From NCBI RefSeq assembly GCF_033101155.1, contig NZ_JAWMPX010000003.1:244677-308676 (forward strand): a stretch of DNA of 64,000 nucleotides, read 5' to 3'. Source of the DNA: Tropicimonas sp033101155. Lineage in GTDB: Bacteria > Pseudomonadota > Alphaproteobacteria > Rhodobacterales > Rhodobacteraceae. Of this stretch, positions 35,799 through 44,287 are shown piece after piece. The position numbers and the translations under genes are program-made. The notes under the pieces are model-generated. The model was not told where the DNA came from. It searched no databases and saw only the letters and a program-made list of their open reading frames with translations. Each line of letters opens with the position of its first letter. Within the stretch, counting starts at the first letter, position 1.

Positions 35799-35975
35799 AT
35801 GTTCCGCCTCGCTCTTCTTCTGTTTGTGGTTATCGGCGCCTCTGTCGCCGGGATCCTGATCGTCGCCGCGCTGGTCGCAGGCTTTGACACGCAGACGCCT
35901 ATCGTCATTGCCGCCACCATGGGTTTCGCCGCCGCGATCCCCATTTCCTATATCGTCGCCGGCAAGCTCTCCTGA
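35799..35975 (+). CDS. Small two-span membrane protein (58 residues)
   Basis: Short gene not evident from length alone: MFRLALLLFVVIGASVAGIL, then a second hydrophobic stretch ending PISYIVAGKLS. Two transmembrane helices are separated by a short polar turn (FDTQTP). Homologues of this length and pattern occur throughout Rhodobacterales, where they are often mislabelled CTP synthetase; it has no similarity to that enzyme. Function unknown. Ribosome binding site: GGAG at 35789-35792. Confidence 0.72.
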   Translation: MFRLALLLFVVIGASVAGILIVAALVAGFDTQTPIVIAATMGFAAAIPISYIVAGKLS

Positions 35976-36201
35976 TCTGAACGCGACCGGGCGGCCTCGA
36001 TCACACTCGGATTGGAACTCGTGGCCGGGAATAACCGCGCCGACCGAACCATCGCTGGCGTGACATCGCCAGAACAAGATCGGTCGCCCCGCACGAGCGG
36101 TGTCAGGATAGTTGAAAAATGTCTCCATTTCTGGCAAGACTGTTCCATTCGCGCCGGAACCGCGCCAAGATGGTTCGGCGCATTCAACTGAGGCAGAGCT
36201 G

Positions 36202-36525
36202 ATGAAATTCCTGACCAATACCGCCCTGGTCCTGGCCCTCGCGCTCCCGATGAGCATTGCGAGCACAGTGCCGGCGGATGCCGGTTCGACCATTGAACGC
36301 GCCTGTATGAAATCCAACCGTCGCGCGGCTTCCAAGCCGCTTTGCGGCTGCATCCAACGCGTTGCCGACCAGATGTTGACCCGCAGCGAGCAGCGCATGG
36401 CGGCAAAACTTTTCAAGGACCCGCACCGGGCTCAAGAGATGCGGCAGTCCGATCGCGAATCTCATGAAGTTTTCTGGAAAAAATACAAGGCGTTCGGCAA
36501 GAGCGCCGGCAACATCTGTCAGTAA
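36202..36525 (+). CDS. Small secreted protein of unknown function
   Basis: A 107-residue exported protein: signal peptide about 1-30 (cleavage near ADA-GS), mature part with four cysteines (RACMKSN, LCGC, and NIC near the C-terminus) and many basic residues (KLFKDPHRAQEMRQSDR). Similar small proteins of Rhodobacterales are sometimes labelled arginine transporter without support. ATG 36202 has GAGGCAG upstream; an ATG at 36112 opens the frame earlier but adds no plausible sequence. Confidence 0.72.
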   Translation: MKFLTNTALVLALALPMSIASTVPADAGSTIERACMKSNRRAASKPLCGCIQRVADQMLTRSEQRMAAKLFKDPHRAQEMRQSDRESHEVFWKKYKAFGKSAGNICQ

Positions 36526-36619
36526 TCTGACCGCTGGCCGCGCCTGACACGGGGCGAAACGGGACCGGGTGGCCGCATCACATGCGTGCCGCCCTCATGC
36601 CGTTGTGCCGACCCTGCGA

Positions 36620-37096
36620 TCACGTCGCCAGTCCCCCCGCCACCTCGTCAAGCAGGGCCTCCGTGGCCTCCTCGATCATCCGGAGTACGGCGTCAAAGCC
36701 CCCCTCGTAATAGGGGTCCGGCACATCGCGGCGCCCGGAACTTCCATAAGGGAGCAACAGGCGCACCGGTGTATCGTTTCCAGCGGGTCGGATCTGTTCG
36801 AGTTCCCGGCGATTCTCTTCGTCCATGGCGATGATCAGGTCGAACCGTTCGAAATCCGCCGGAACGCTCCGACGCGCCCGAAGCGCAGAGAGATCATACC
36901 CGGCCGCGCGCGCGGCGGCTTGCATTCGCCGGTCGGGCGGCTCGCCGATATGCCAGGCCCCCGTCCCCGCTCCGTCAACGACGACATCGATGCCGGCCTT
37001 CTCCGCCTGCACCCGCGCCACACCTTCGGCCGTGGGGGATCGGCAAATGTTTCCAAGGCAGACGAAGAGAATGCGGGGCGTTCGTTTTCTGGTCAT
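36620..37096 (-). CDS. Low-molecular-weight protein-tyrosine phosphatase
   Basis: Cytoplasmic phosphatase of 158 residues. The P-loop CLGNICRSP has the catalytic Cys at 13 and Arg at 19, and the general-acid loop is DVPDPYY near residue 129. ATG 37096 is set by family length; the open frame to 37234 is not conserved. Bacterial members often dephosphorylate BY-kinases, and a BY-kinase sits at the start of the window, though far from this gene. Confidence 0.92.
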   Translation of the reverse strand: MTRKRTPRILFVCLGNICRSPTAEGVARVQAEKAGIDVVVDGAGTGAWHIGEPPDRRMQAAARAAGYDLSALRARRSVPADFERFDLIIAMDEENRRELEQIRPAGNDTPVRLLLPYGSSGRRDVPDPYYEGGFDAVLRMIEEATEALLDEVAGGLAT

Positions 37097-37236
37097 GGGC
37101 CTTGCCTGAACGCGCGGTCGCGACGCGTCAACCGATAAGGAGTGACCGCGACGTAGAAGCCCTTGACGCCCCGCGCGCGCAGCGCCTTTCTGGGGGAGCC
37201 CGGCAGCGAGGTCTGTCGAGGCGCAAGGAGCCACGC

Positions 37237-37932
37237 ATGAAGAAGATCGTCATCCTCACGGGGGCCGGCATCTCGGCCGAAAGCGGCCTTGGTACGTTTC
37301 GCGACAAGGACGGGGTCTGGTCGCAATATGACCTCGAAGAGGTGGCAACCCCTGAAGGATTTTTCCGAAACCCCGAAAAGGTCCATCATTTTTACAACAT
37401 GCGCCGAGCCAATGCGATGGCCGCCCAGCCCAACGCTGCACATGACGCGCTGGCGCGACTGGAGCGCGACTGGCCCGGACAGGTGATCCTTGTGACGCAA
37501 AATATCGACGACCTGCATGAGCGGGCCGGCCACCAGCGAGTCATCCACATGCATGGGGAGTTGATGGAAGCCAAATGCGCCGCTTGCGATGCGCATTGGC
37601 CGGCGCCGGAGCGGATGCGGGCCAGTGATCCCTGCCCCGAATGCGGCGAGCTTTCGACCCGGCCGGATATCGTCTGGTTCGGCGAGATCCCCTATGACAT
37701 GGACCTGATCGAAAAACACCTGACCCAATGCGATGTCTTTGCCTCGGTCGGCACGTCCGGGCAAGTCTACCCCGCGGCCGGCTTCGTGCTTCAGGCCAAC
37801 GCGATGGGCGCTCACACCGTCGAGCTCAATCTCGAGCCCTCGGAGCTCAGTGGCATGTTCGAGGAGCGCCACGAGGGCCCCGCCAGCGAGATCGTGCCCG
37901 ACTGGGTCGAGGCGCTGCTGTCGAGGCCCTGA
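37237..37932 (+). CDS. cobB: NAD-dependent protein deacylase (sirtuin)
   Basis: Class III deacetylase/desuccinylase of 231 residues. It has GAGISAESG at residues 9-17, TQNIDDLHERAG, the catalytic His in HMHG, two zinc-binding pairs (CAAC and CPEC), and RPDIVWFGE. The Tyr/Arg-type acyl pocket cannot be settled by eye. AAGGAG lies just upstream of ATG 37237. Divergent from the phosphatase gene. Confidence 0.95.
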   Translation: MKKIVILTGAGISAESGLGTFRDKDGVWSQYDLEEVATPEGFFRNPEKVHHFYNMRRANAMAAQPNAAHDALARLERDWPGQVILVTQNIDDLHERAGHQRVIHMHGELMEAKCAACDAHWPAPERMRASDPCPECGELSTRPDIVWFGEIPYDMDLIEKHLTQCDVFASVGTSGQVYPAAGFVLQANAMGAHTVELNLEPSELSGMFEERHEGPASEIVPDWVEALLSRP

Positions 37933-37953
37933 GCCCGGGCGCGCAAGCGGCCG

Positions 37954-37997
37954 GTCGGTCCGCGAGGGCCGGCCGTGGCCGGCTTGAGCGGACCGAC
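37954..37997. terminator. Nested stem-loop between convergent cobB and copper-chaperone genes
   Basis: GTCGGTCCGC (37954-37963) pairs perfectly with GCGGACCGAC (37988-37997), and inside it GCCGGCC (37968-37974) pairs with GGCCGGC (37977-37983). It fills most of the 78-base gap between convergent genes. Probably a bidirectional terminator or 3'-end stabiliser; no T-run on either side. Confidence 0.5.
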
Positions 37998-38010
37998 ACA
38001 CCGCTCCGGA

Positions 38011-38478
38011 TCAGTGCGAGCTGTGATCCATCTTCATCTCGGCGTCCTGACGTTTCAGGTCGACGGGGATCTCGACAACCATCTCGCCGGCCTTCTCGAA
38101 GGTGAATGTGACGGAGAAGCTCTCGCCATCATTCATCGGCCCGGTCAGCCCCATGAACATGACATGATCACCGCCACGTTTGAGCATATGCATACCGCCG
38201 GCCGGCACCGGGAAGCCCTCTTCGACCTCAACCATCTGCATGATGCCGTCACCGGCATCAATATGCGTGTGCAGTTCGGCCTTTTTCGCAATACCCGATG
38301 CCACGGCAACAAGGCGGTCATCCTCCGTGCCTGTGTTGACGATCTGCATGAAAGCCGCACCGGCCTTGGCCGTCGGCATCGCCGCGCGTGCATAAGCGTC
38401 CCGGATTTCGATCTCGGCCATGGCCGGGGCGGCAAGGGAAAGGGCGGCGGCAGCCGCAAAAAGAATCTTGGGCGACAT
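38011..38478 (-). CDS. Periplasmic copper chaperone, PCuAC family
   Basis: Delivers Cu(I) to the CuA/CuB centres of cytochrome oxidases. The 155-residue protein has a signal peptide (about 1-21) and the family's Met/His ligand set: ELHTHIDAGDGIMQM and GGMHMLKRGGDHVMFMGL. The tail ends in a His/Met cluster (KMDHSSH) that may add a copper site. ATG 38478. It lies downstream of and on the same strand as a small membrane-anchored protein gene. Confidence 0.93.
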   Translation of the reverse strand: MSPKILFAAAAALSLAAPAMAEIEIRDAYARAAMPTAKAGAAFMQIVNTGTEDDRLVAVASGIAKKAELHTHIDAGDGIMQMVEVEEGFPVPAGGMHMLKRGGDHVMFMGLTGPMNDGESFSVTFTFEKAGEMVVEIPVDLKRQDAEMKMDHSSH

Positions 38479-38549
38479 AAGTCGTCTCCATCTGTCTGAT
38501 TTCTGTCGGTGAGTGATTTCGCTGGCAGTCCGGGCGCAACAACCCGGTC

Positions 38550-38891
38550 TCAGGCAGGCGGCGCCCGCGCTCCCCGGGTCAGGGGCGGGTGCGTGGCCGG
38601 GGCTTGCGCCACGCGGGGACGGTCCAGCCAGCCGAACGACAGATCTGCGGGCAAGACCGTCATCGGCGGCGGCTCAACCGCCGCAAGGAGCGACAGCGCG
38701 GCATCGGGACAGAGTCCATGCTTCTGGACCGGCCGGCCCTCTGCATCCACGGAGGTAGTGACGGCCCCGAGCCCGGTACACAGTACCATCTGCCCTGCCG
38801 CGGGCGCCTGTCCACGCGCAACGCCAAACCCTACGGTCGCGAGACCGAGAGTCAGTACAAGCAGAACGGAAATCAGGCGCGCGCGAGTCAT
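38550..38891 (-). CDS. Small membrane-anchored protein, DUF2946-like
   Basis: A 113-residue protein with one N-terminal hydrophobic segment (ISVLLVLTLGLATVGFGVA), two cysteines in MVLCTG and HGLCPDAA, and a Pro/Arg-rich tail. The Cys-His-Cys spacing suggests metal handling, and it precedes the PCuAC chaperone by 71 bases, so a part in copper delivery is plausible but unproven. Confidence 0.65.
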   Translation of the reverse strand: MTRARLISVLLVLTLGLATVGFGVARGQAPAAGQMVLCTGLGAVTTSVDAEGRPVQKHGLCPDAALSLLAAVEPPPMTVLPADLSFGWLDRPRVAQAPATHPPLTRGARAPPA

Positions 38892-38993
38892 TCCGGCAAA
38901 TCTATCGGGACAGCCCCGTCTGTCAAAGCAGAAACTTGGCTCTTCGTCTCAGGTATTCCGGGTTGAAGAACCTGCCGGGAAGCCACGCCTCAC

Positions 38994-39024
38994 AAACGAC
39001 AAAGCCCCGCCGAAGTGGCAGGGC
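38994..39024 (-). terminator. Factor-independent terminator of rpmB
   Basis: On the minus strand GCCCTGCC and GGCGGGGC (39004-39024, one G-U pair) form a stem with a 5-base loop, followed by TTTGTCGTTT. It stands 29 bases after the rpmB stop. Confidence 0.75.
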
Positions 39025-39052
39025 CCGGTCTATTTCGTGCGCGTGGATCGCC

Positions 39053-39340
39053 TCAGGCGGCCGTGGCGGCCTTGGCGATATCCTTCTTGATCTTCAGCGC
39101 CTTGTCCGACAGCTCGTCGTCCTTCGCCTTGGCGAGGAAAGCATCGAGCCCGCCACGGTGGTCCACCGAGCGCAGGGCAGAAGACGAAATCTTCAGCTTG
39201 AAGGAACGCCCCAGGGCGTCCGAGAGCAGCGTCACATCCTGCAGGTTGGGCAGGAAACGGCGCTTGGTCCTGTTTTTGGCGTGGCTGACGTTGTTGCCAA
39301 CCATCGGGCCTTTACCGGTCAGTTCGCAGACACGCGACAT
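39053..39340 (-). CDS. rpmB: 50S ribosomal protein L28
   Basis: Large-subunit ribosomal protein, 95 residues as in other alphaproteobacteria. It begins MSRVCELTGKGPMVGNNVSHA, the L28 signature, and continues with NRTKRRFLPNLQ. GAGGAA lies ten bases upstream of ATG 39340. It has its own promoter and terminator and is unrelated to the molybdoenzyme genes upstream. Confidence 0.97.
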   Translation of the reverse strand: MSRVCELTGKGPMVGNNVSHAKNRTKRRFLPNLQDVTLLSDALGRSFKLKISSSALRSVDHRGGLDAFLAKAKDDELSDKALKIKKDIAKAATAA

Positions 39341-39425
39341 GGGTTCTTCCTCGACATTCGAATGACAAAAGCAGCACAACCCGGTCACAGAAGATCGTCC
39401 GGGGTGCCGCGAATTCCGTTCGGGC

Positions 39426-39454
39426 GTTTAATTACATGCAGGCGCCCCTGTCAA
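39426..39454 (-). promoter_or_regulatory. Putative sigma-70-type promoter of rpmB
   Basis: On the minus strand TTGACA (39449-39454), 17-base spacer, TTAAAC (39426-39431). The predicted start is about 80 bases before the rpmB ATG. A perfect -35 and ideal spacing support it; the -10 is weak. Confidence 0.45.
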
Positions 39455-39485
39455 CCCGATTCCCCCCAGCTTTATCACCGCCCTG

Positions 39486-40058
39486 TCACGGACGCCGGGT
39501 TTCCGTCAGCCGAGCAAGATCCTCGGCCCGATCAACATCCGCCAGACACTCTGTCGCGACTTGGATCAACGACGCCTCCGGGAGCTTTGCCAGCAACCTT
39601 CCGGCGCCCCTGTCCCCTACCAGAGCAGCCAACCCTGCGAGGTCCGAGGCAGGAAAACAGGCCGGCGGCATCCGCACCGTTCCGTCCCACGTCGCCGCCG
39701 CGCGCGCCTCCGTACAGGCCGCGAGCACAGCTGTCATCACGTCGCTTCCAACGAATGGCATATCGGCCAGACAGACCAAAAGCCGCGTCGCCCCGAGCGC
39801 ATGCGCGCGCGCCACGCCCTTGCGAAGACTGTCCGCCTGCCCTGCCTCGGCACCCGGTCCCGGCAGGCACTCATATCCGTCGAAGAGCCTCGCAACTTCC
39901 GGCGATCCCACCACGGCAAGCCGATGATCCAGTGCCACGCCCCGCATCGCGTCCGCAGCCCAGCCCGCCAACGGTCGCCCCCGAAACGGCGCCAGCAGCT
40001 TGTCAGCCGCTCCGAAACGCCGCGACTGCCCGGCCGCCAGGACCAGCCCGACCCGCAT
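39486..40058 (-). CDS. mocA: Molybdenum cofactor cytidylyltransferase (MobA-like NTP transferase)
   Basis: Adds CMP to molybdopterin to form the cytosine-dinucleotide cofactor used by CO dehydrogenase and other xanthine-oxidase-family enzymes. The 190 residues begin with the nucleotidyltransferase signature LVLAAGQSRRFGAADKLL and include LVCLADMPFV. ATG 40058 sits in a TGATG overlap with the xdhC-like stop; a GTG at 40064 is possible. MocA rather than MobA is inferred from the CoxL neighbour. Confidence 0.87.
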   Translation of the reverse strand: MRVGLVLAAGQSRRFGAADKLLAPFRGRPLAGWAADAMRGVALDHRLAVVGSPEVARLFDGYECLPGPGAEAGQADSLRKGVARAHALGATRLLVCLADMPFVGSDVMTAVLAACTEARAAATWDGTVRMPPACFPASDLAGLAALVGDRGAGRLLAKLPEASLIQVATECLADVDRAEDLARLTETRRP

Positions 40059-40999
40059 CAGCACACCGCCTTGCCGGCCTCGGCAAGGATCTCGGCCAGC
40101 ACCGACACCGCCAATGTCCCGGCATCCCGCGCCGAGGGAATCAAGCCGACCGGACCGAAAAGCCGCCCGCGCGCCGCTTCGGAAACCCCCATCGCCTCCA
40201 ACTCCAGCATCCGCGCATCCCGCGCCCGTTGGCTGCCCTGCGAGCCGATGTAAAAGGCGTTCGTTTCCAAAGCCCCTTTCAGGATCGGCGGTTCCCAGTC
40301 GTGGTCATGGAAGAAGAGGATCACCGCCGTCCACGGATCGACACCGAGATCCTCCGGCATCCGCTGCGCGACGAGATGGCGCGTCCCGCAGCCAAGCCCT
40401 GCCGCCTCCTCCAGCGTCTCCCGATCCGGCGAGAGCAACAGGTTCGGATATCCCGCCGATTGTACCAGCGCGGCAAAGGTGCTTGCCTCCGGCCCCTTGC
40501 CGAAGACGAGGAAGCGAATGTCAGGCACGTACCGCATCCGGAAGACATCTCCGTCGCGCCCGCTGTCGCCGTCTGGCAGGCATCGCATCGCACCGGTTTC
40601 TGTCTCGATCTCGAGCAGGCAAACCCGCCGCTCCCGCCGATCCCGCACGAGTTGCTCAAGGACCGCGCGGTCCGGGTTCGGCAGCAGGAGGATGTCGAGC
40701 CCGCCTCCGCAGGGAAGCTGGATGTCGAGAAAGGGCGAGCCGCGCCCGTAACGGATCTGCCGTGGCCGCCCTGCCTCCAATGTTTCCAGCGCATGCAGGG
40801 TGATATCGGCTTCGACGCAGCCCGAGGAAAGTGTCCCCGCCCGGCGCCCATCCGCGAAGACGCACATCGCCGCCCCCACGGGCCGGTAGGACGGCCCTTC
40901 CACGCCAACGATCATCGCGAGCACGGCCGGCGCCTCGCTGGCCAGCAATTCGACAAGGGGGTCCTTCACCGGACCCATGGCTGGGCTGAGTGTCATCAT
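40058..40999 (-). CDS. XdhC/CoxI-family molybdoenzyme maturation factor
   Basis: Binds and sulfurates or delivers molybdenum cofactor to xanthine-oxidase-family enzymes. The 313-residue protein has an N-terminal XdhC/CoxI domain (PSYRPVGAAMCVFADGRRAG, LSSGCVEADI with its conserved Cys) and a C-terminal Rossmann domain (FLVFGKGPEASTFAALV, FYIGSQGSQRARDARM). It is coupled to mocA and divergent from coxD over 118 bases, forming part of the CO-dehydrogenase island. Confidence 0.88.
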   Translation of the reverse strand: MMTLSPAMGPVKDPLVELLASEAPAVLAMIVGVEGPSYRPVGAAMCVFADGRRAGTLSSGCVEADITLHALETLEAGRPRQIRYGRGSPFLDIQLPCGGGLDILLLPNPDRAVLEQLVRDRRERRVCLLEIETETGAMRCLPDGDSGRDGDVFRMRYVPDIRFLVFGKGPEASTFAALVQSAGYPNLLLSPDRETLEEAAGLGCGTRHLVAQRMPEDLGVDPWTAVILFFHDHDWEPPILKGALETNAFYIGSQGSQRARDARMLELEAMGVSEAARGRLFGPVGLIPSARDAGTLAVSVLAEILAEAGKAVC

Positions 41000-41117
41000 G
41001 TCCTATCCGCAGTTTCGCATTATATTGGGGCGGGAAGAGGCGCGCGGCAAGTCGTGGACAGTGCCCGCCCCGCCCCCTAAGCTGCCCCGAATATCCGGCC
41101 GCCTTGGGGGGAGAGAC

Positions 41118-42026
41118 GTGCAGGAACTGCCAGACTCGATCGACGACACCATCGCCCTGCTCGCGGGCCAGGACTATATCTGCGGCCGGGATCTGGGCAC
41201 TTTGGCCTTCCTGTCGCTGCGCCTTGGAAAGCCGCTCTTTCTCGAAGGCGAGGCCGGGGTCGGCAAGACGGAGATCGCCAAGGCGCTCGCCGCCACTCTT
41301 GGCCGCCGCCTGATCCGCCTGCAATGCTTCGAAGGGCTGGACGCGGGATCGGCCATTTATGAGTGGAACTTTTCCGCCCAGATGATCGCCATCCGCACCG
41401 CCGAAGCCACGGGCAGCGCCGACCGCGCTGCACTGCAAAAGGAGCTGTTCTCCGAGGAGTTCCTCATCCGTCGTCCGCTGCTGGAAGCGATGGAGCCACA
41501 TCCGGAAGGTCCCCCCGTGCTGCTGATTGACGAGGTCGATCGCACCGACGAGCCCTTTGAAGCCTTCCTGCTCGAAGCCCTCTCCGACTATCAGGTCACC
41601 ATCCCCGAGCTCGGCACGATCCGCGCGCCCGAGCCGCCCATTGTCGTGTTGACCTCGAACCGGACCCGCGAGGTGCATGACGCCCTGAAGCGCCGCTGCC
41701 TCTATCACTGGGTCGACTATCCCGCCTTCGACCGCGAGATGGAGATCCTGCGTGCCCGCGTCCCGGAGGCGACCGAGACGCTTTCCGCAGAGATCGTCGC
41801 CTTCGTGCAGGGTCTGCGCGGCGAGGATCTGTTCAAGAATCCCGGCGTGGCCGAGAGCATCGACTGGGCGCGCTGCCTGATCGCGCTGGACAGTGTCTCG
41901 CTCAGCCCGGAGGTGATCTCGGACACGCTGGGTGGCTTGCTCAAATACCAGGACGACATCACCCGCATCGCCGGTGCCGAAGCCACTCGGCTGCTCGACG
42001 AGGCGAAGGCGCGGCTGGCAAACTGA
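41118..42026 (+). CDS. coxD: MoxR-type AAA ATPase, CoxD
   Basis: AAA chaperone needed for maturing the CODH active site, thought to act with CoxE. The 302 residues have Walker A GEAGVGKTEIAKALA, Walker B LLIDEVDR and sensor region LTSNRTREVHDALKRR. GTG 41118 is selected because GGGGGAGA stands just upstream and the family N-terminus begins here; the frame is open back to 40977, which would overlap the divergent gene's start. TGATG links it to coxE. Confidence 0.88.
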   Translation: MQELPDSIDDTIALLAGQDYICGRDLGTLAFLSLRLGKPLFLEGEAGVGKTEIAKALAATLGRRLIRLQCFEGLDAGSAIYEWNFSAQMIAIRTAEATGSADRAALQKELFSEEFLIRRPLLEAMEPHPEGPPVLLIDEVDRTDEPFEAFLLEALSDYQVTIPELGTIRAPEPPIVVLTSNRTREVHDALKRRCLYHWVDYPAFDREMEILRARVPEATETLSAEIVAFVQGLRGEDLFKNPGVAESIDWARCLIALDSVSLSPEVISDTLGGLLKYQDDITRIAGAEATRLLDEAKARLAN

Positions 42027-43237
42027 TGGCGCGGGCGCGGCAACTGGACGAGACGGAAGGACGGCTGGTCGAGAATATCGTCCATTTCGCCCGGGCGCTG
42101 CGCAAGGCGGGGGTGAAGCTCGGCACGGCCCAGGTCGAGGACGCGGTGCGCGCGGTCGAGGCGGCAGGGTTCTCGCGCAAGCAGGATTACTACCACATCC
42201 TGCGCGCGACGCTGGTCAACCGTGCCGCCGATCTTCAGATTTTCCACCAGATTTTCGCGATGTTCTGGCGCGACCCGGAATTCCTCGAACACTTGATCCA
42301 CCTGCTCTCGCCCGCGCTCCACCGCGAAGAGGAAGAAAAGGCGCGCAAACCAGCCGAACGCCGTGCCTCCGATGCGTTGGGCGATACCCCCGCTCCCCCA
42401 CAGCAGGTGAAGGAACGGCAGGAAATCCAGATCGATGCGCAATTCTCCTGGTCGGCCAGCGAAACCTTGCGAGCGATGGATTTCGAGCAGATGAGTGCAG
42501 CGGAACTGGCCGAGGCGACCCGCGCGCTGCGCGACCTGCGCCTGCCCCTGCCGCCGCTGCGAAGCCGCCGCCTCGCGCCATCCTCGCACGGACACCAGCC
42601 CGATCTTCGCGCCACGCTCCGCGCTTCGATGCGCCGGGGCGGCGAGATCGGGCATCTGGCCCTGCGCAAGCCAAAGACCCGCGCGCCGGACCTCGTCGTG
42701 CTGTGCGACATCTCCGGCTCGATGTCTGTCTATTCCCGCTTGCTGCTGCATTTCCTGCACAACGTCGCGCTGGCGCAGGATGGCAACTGGCGCCACCTGC
42801 ACGCCTTCACCTTCGGCACCCGCCTGACCAACATAACCCGCGCCTTGCATCGCAAGGACCCCGATCTCGCCCTCGACGCCGTCAGCCGCGAGGCACAGGA
42901 CTGGCAGGGTGGAACACGGATCGGCGATGCCCTGGAGCGGTTCAACAAGCGCTGGTCGCGCCGCCTGCTCGGCCAGGGCGCCGTGGTGCTGCTGATCAGC
43001 GATGGGCTGGAACGGGGCGACCTGGATCACCTCCGCTCGCAGGCTGAACGCCTCTCGCTCTCCTGCAAGCGCCTGATCTGGCTCAACCCGCTCTTGCGCT
43101 ATGACGGCTTCGCGCCAAAGGCCGGCGGGATCCGCACGCTGCTGCCTTACACCGACAGCTTCCACGCCTGCCACTCACTCGACAGCCTCGCCGATATCGG
43201 CCGCGCCCTGTCCCAGGCAGCCCAGCGCCCCGCCTGA
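42026..43237 (+). CDS. coxE: von Willebrand factor A-domain protein, CoxE
   Basis: Cytoplasmic VWA-domain partner of the CoxD ATPase, 403 residues. The C-terminal half carries the metal-ion-dependent adhesion motif DISGSMS (about residue 231) followed by LLLISDGLERGD. The N-terminal half is helical, with a basic Arg/Pro-rich linker. MoxR-VWA pairs act as maturation machines for metalloenzymes; cofactor insertion into CoxL is inferred from this operon. Confidence 0.88.
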   Translation: MARARQLDETEGRLVENIVHFARALRKAGVKLGTAQVEDAVRAVEAAGFSRKQDYYHILRATLVNRAADLQIFHQIFAMFWRDPEFLEHLIHLLSPALHREEEEKARKPAERRASDALGDTPAPPQQVKERQEIQIDAQFSWSASETLRAMDFEQMSAAELAEATRALRDLRLPLPPLRSRRLAPSSHGHQPDLRATLRASMRRGGEIGHLALRKPKTRAPDLVVLCDISGSMSVYSRLLLHFLHNVALAQDGNWRHLHAFTFGTRLTNITRALHRKDPDLALDAVSREAQDWQGGTRIGDALERFNKRWSRRLLGQGAVVLLISDGLERGDLDHLRSQAERLSLSCKRLIWLNPLLRYDGFAPKAGGIRTLLPYTDSFHACHSLDSLADIGRALSQAAQRPA

Positions 43238-43764
43238 TCTTCGTGCACCCACCGCGGGCGCAGCCCGCGGCCACGCCCGACGGGAGGAGCGCATCTGTGA
43301 TGCGTCGACGACGGGAGGGACGCCCCGGGACGAGCGGCACCAAAAAAGCAACCTACAACCCGGGCGAGCCAGGGCGATGGTTACGCCGCCTGCATGACCT
43401 GAGGGGAATGCGATCGCTGAGGCCGACGGATGATTGGCACGACCTTCGTCAGGTGACATTGCGGCGGCGTCGAAGGATCGCGCGGCCCGCCAAAGCGCCC
43501 CTTTCATTCCGTCCGACTCGATGGCGGGCAGGGTGCTCCCCGGACTCGGCTCGGACGCTATCGCGCCTCCCCTCTCCGGGCGTGGCGCGCCTTCGGCGCG
43601 TGGGTCAGTGGAAAAGTCTGCGCCGTCGCCACTCTGCGGCGCAGCATTTGAATTGCTGCAAATGCAAATGATATGAAGGACTTACATCAATGAAAACTCT
43701 TGCTTTGCCATGATGTCACTCTAAGCTTCGGCCTGCGAACAGGATGGGGGAGCGCGCTCAGGCC
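43238..43764. other. Intergenic region between coxE and coxG
   Basis: About 530 bases without a supported gene. It contains a G+C hairpin just after coxE, CCGCGGGC (43252-43259) with GCCCGCGG (43263-43270), several short G+C dyads around 43580-43645, and an A/T-richer dyad at 43644-43665 noted separately. The A/T-richer stretch 43660-43730 probably carries the coxG promoter. Confidence 0.45.
43644..43665. promoter_or_regulatory. Dyad upstream of coxG, LysR-type spacing
   Basis: GCATTTG at 43644-43650 and CAAATGC at 43659-43665 are perfect inverse repeats around 8 bases. The A/T-containing half-sites and spacing resemble LysR-type operators. It is 100 bases upstream of coxG. No LysR gene is in the window. 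Confidence 0.45.
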
Positions 43765-44229
43765 ATGGATATGACCGGAGAACACAGGATTGCCGCCAGC
43801 CGGGAGGTTGTCTGGGCGGCACTCAACGATCCGGAGGTGCTACGTGCGTGCATTCCGGGCTGCGAGACGCTCGAACAGACCGCCGACACCACGATGCAAG
43901 CCGAGGTCGTCCAGAAGATCGGACCCGTCAAGGCACGCTTCAAGGGCGAGGTCGAGCTGGTCAATGTCGTGCCGCCCGAGAGCTACACGATCCAGGGCGA
44001 GGGCAAGGGCGGCGTGGCCGGCTTTGCCAGGGGCGCGGCAGATGTCGCGTTGTCGGAGGAGGACGGCGAGACGCTGCTCTCCTACTCGGTCCATGCGCAG
44101 GTTGGCGGCAAGCTGGCGCAACTTGGCAGCCGCCTGATCAATTCGACCTCGAAGAAACTCGCGAACAAGTTTTTTGACAATTTCAGCGCCCATCTGAACG
44201 GCCCGGAGGAGATGGCCGAAGAGACCTGA
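43765..44229 (+). CDS. coxG: CO dehydrogenase accessory protein CoxG (SRPBCC family)
   Basis: Small START/SRPBCC-fold protein of 154 residues that in characterised systems recruits CO dehydrogenase to the membrane or quinone. It starts MDMTGEHRIAASREVVWAAL and contains IPGCETLEQ and GKLAQLGSRLI, the CoxG pattern. ATG 43765 is preferred by family alignment; ATG 43744 in frame would add seven residues. First gene of the coxGSLM order. Confidence 0.88.
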   Translation: MDMTGEHRIAASREVVWAALNDPEVLRACIPGCETLEQTADTTMQAEVVQKIGPVKARFKGEVELVNVVPPESYTIQGEGKGGVAGFARGAADVALSEEDGETLLSYSVHAQVGGKLAQLGSRLINSTSKKLANKFFDNFSAHLNGPEEMAEET

Positions 44230-44287
44230 AAGGGCGCAACCAGAACAAGCGACGGGCGCAAAGCCCGAGAGCCAGGGGAGGACATGA

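Noticed and set aside
35799..35975. CTP synthetase, a label often given to this small protein in related genomes
   Set aside because: 58 residues and two membrane helices; no amidotransferase or synthetase motif.
38936..41080. A 714-codon open frame on the plus strand over rpmB, mocA and xdhC
   Set aside because: Covers three recognisable minus-strand genes; Pro/Arg-rich translation with no domain.
43252..43270. The CCGCGGGC/GCCCGCGG hairpin after coxE as a factor-independent terminator
   Set aside because: No T-run on either strand, and a 3-base loop; such G+C palindromes occur by chance in this composition.
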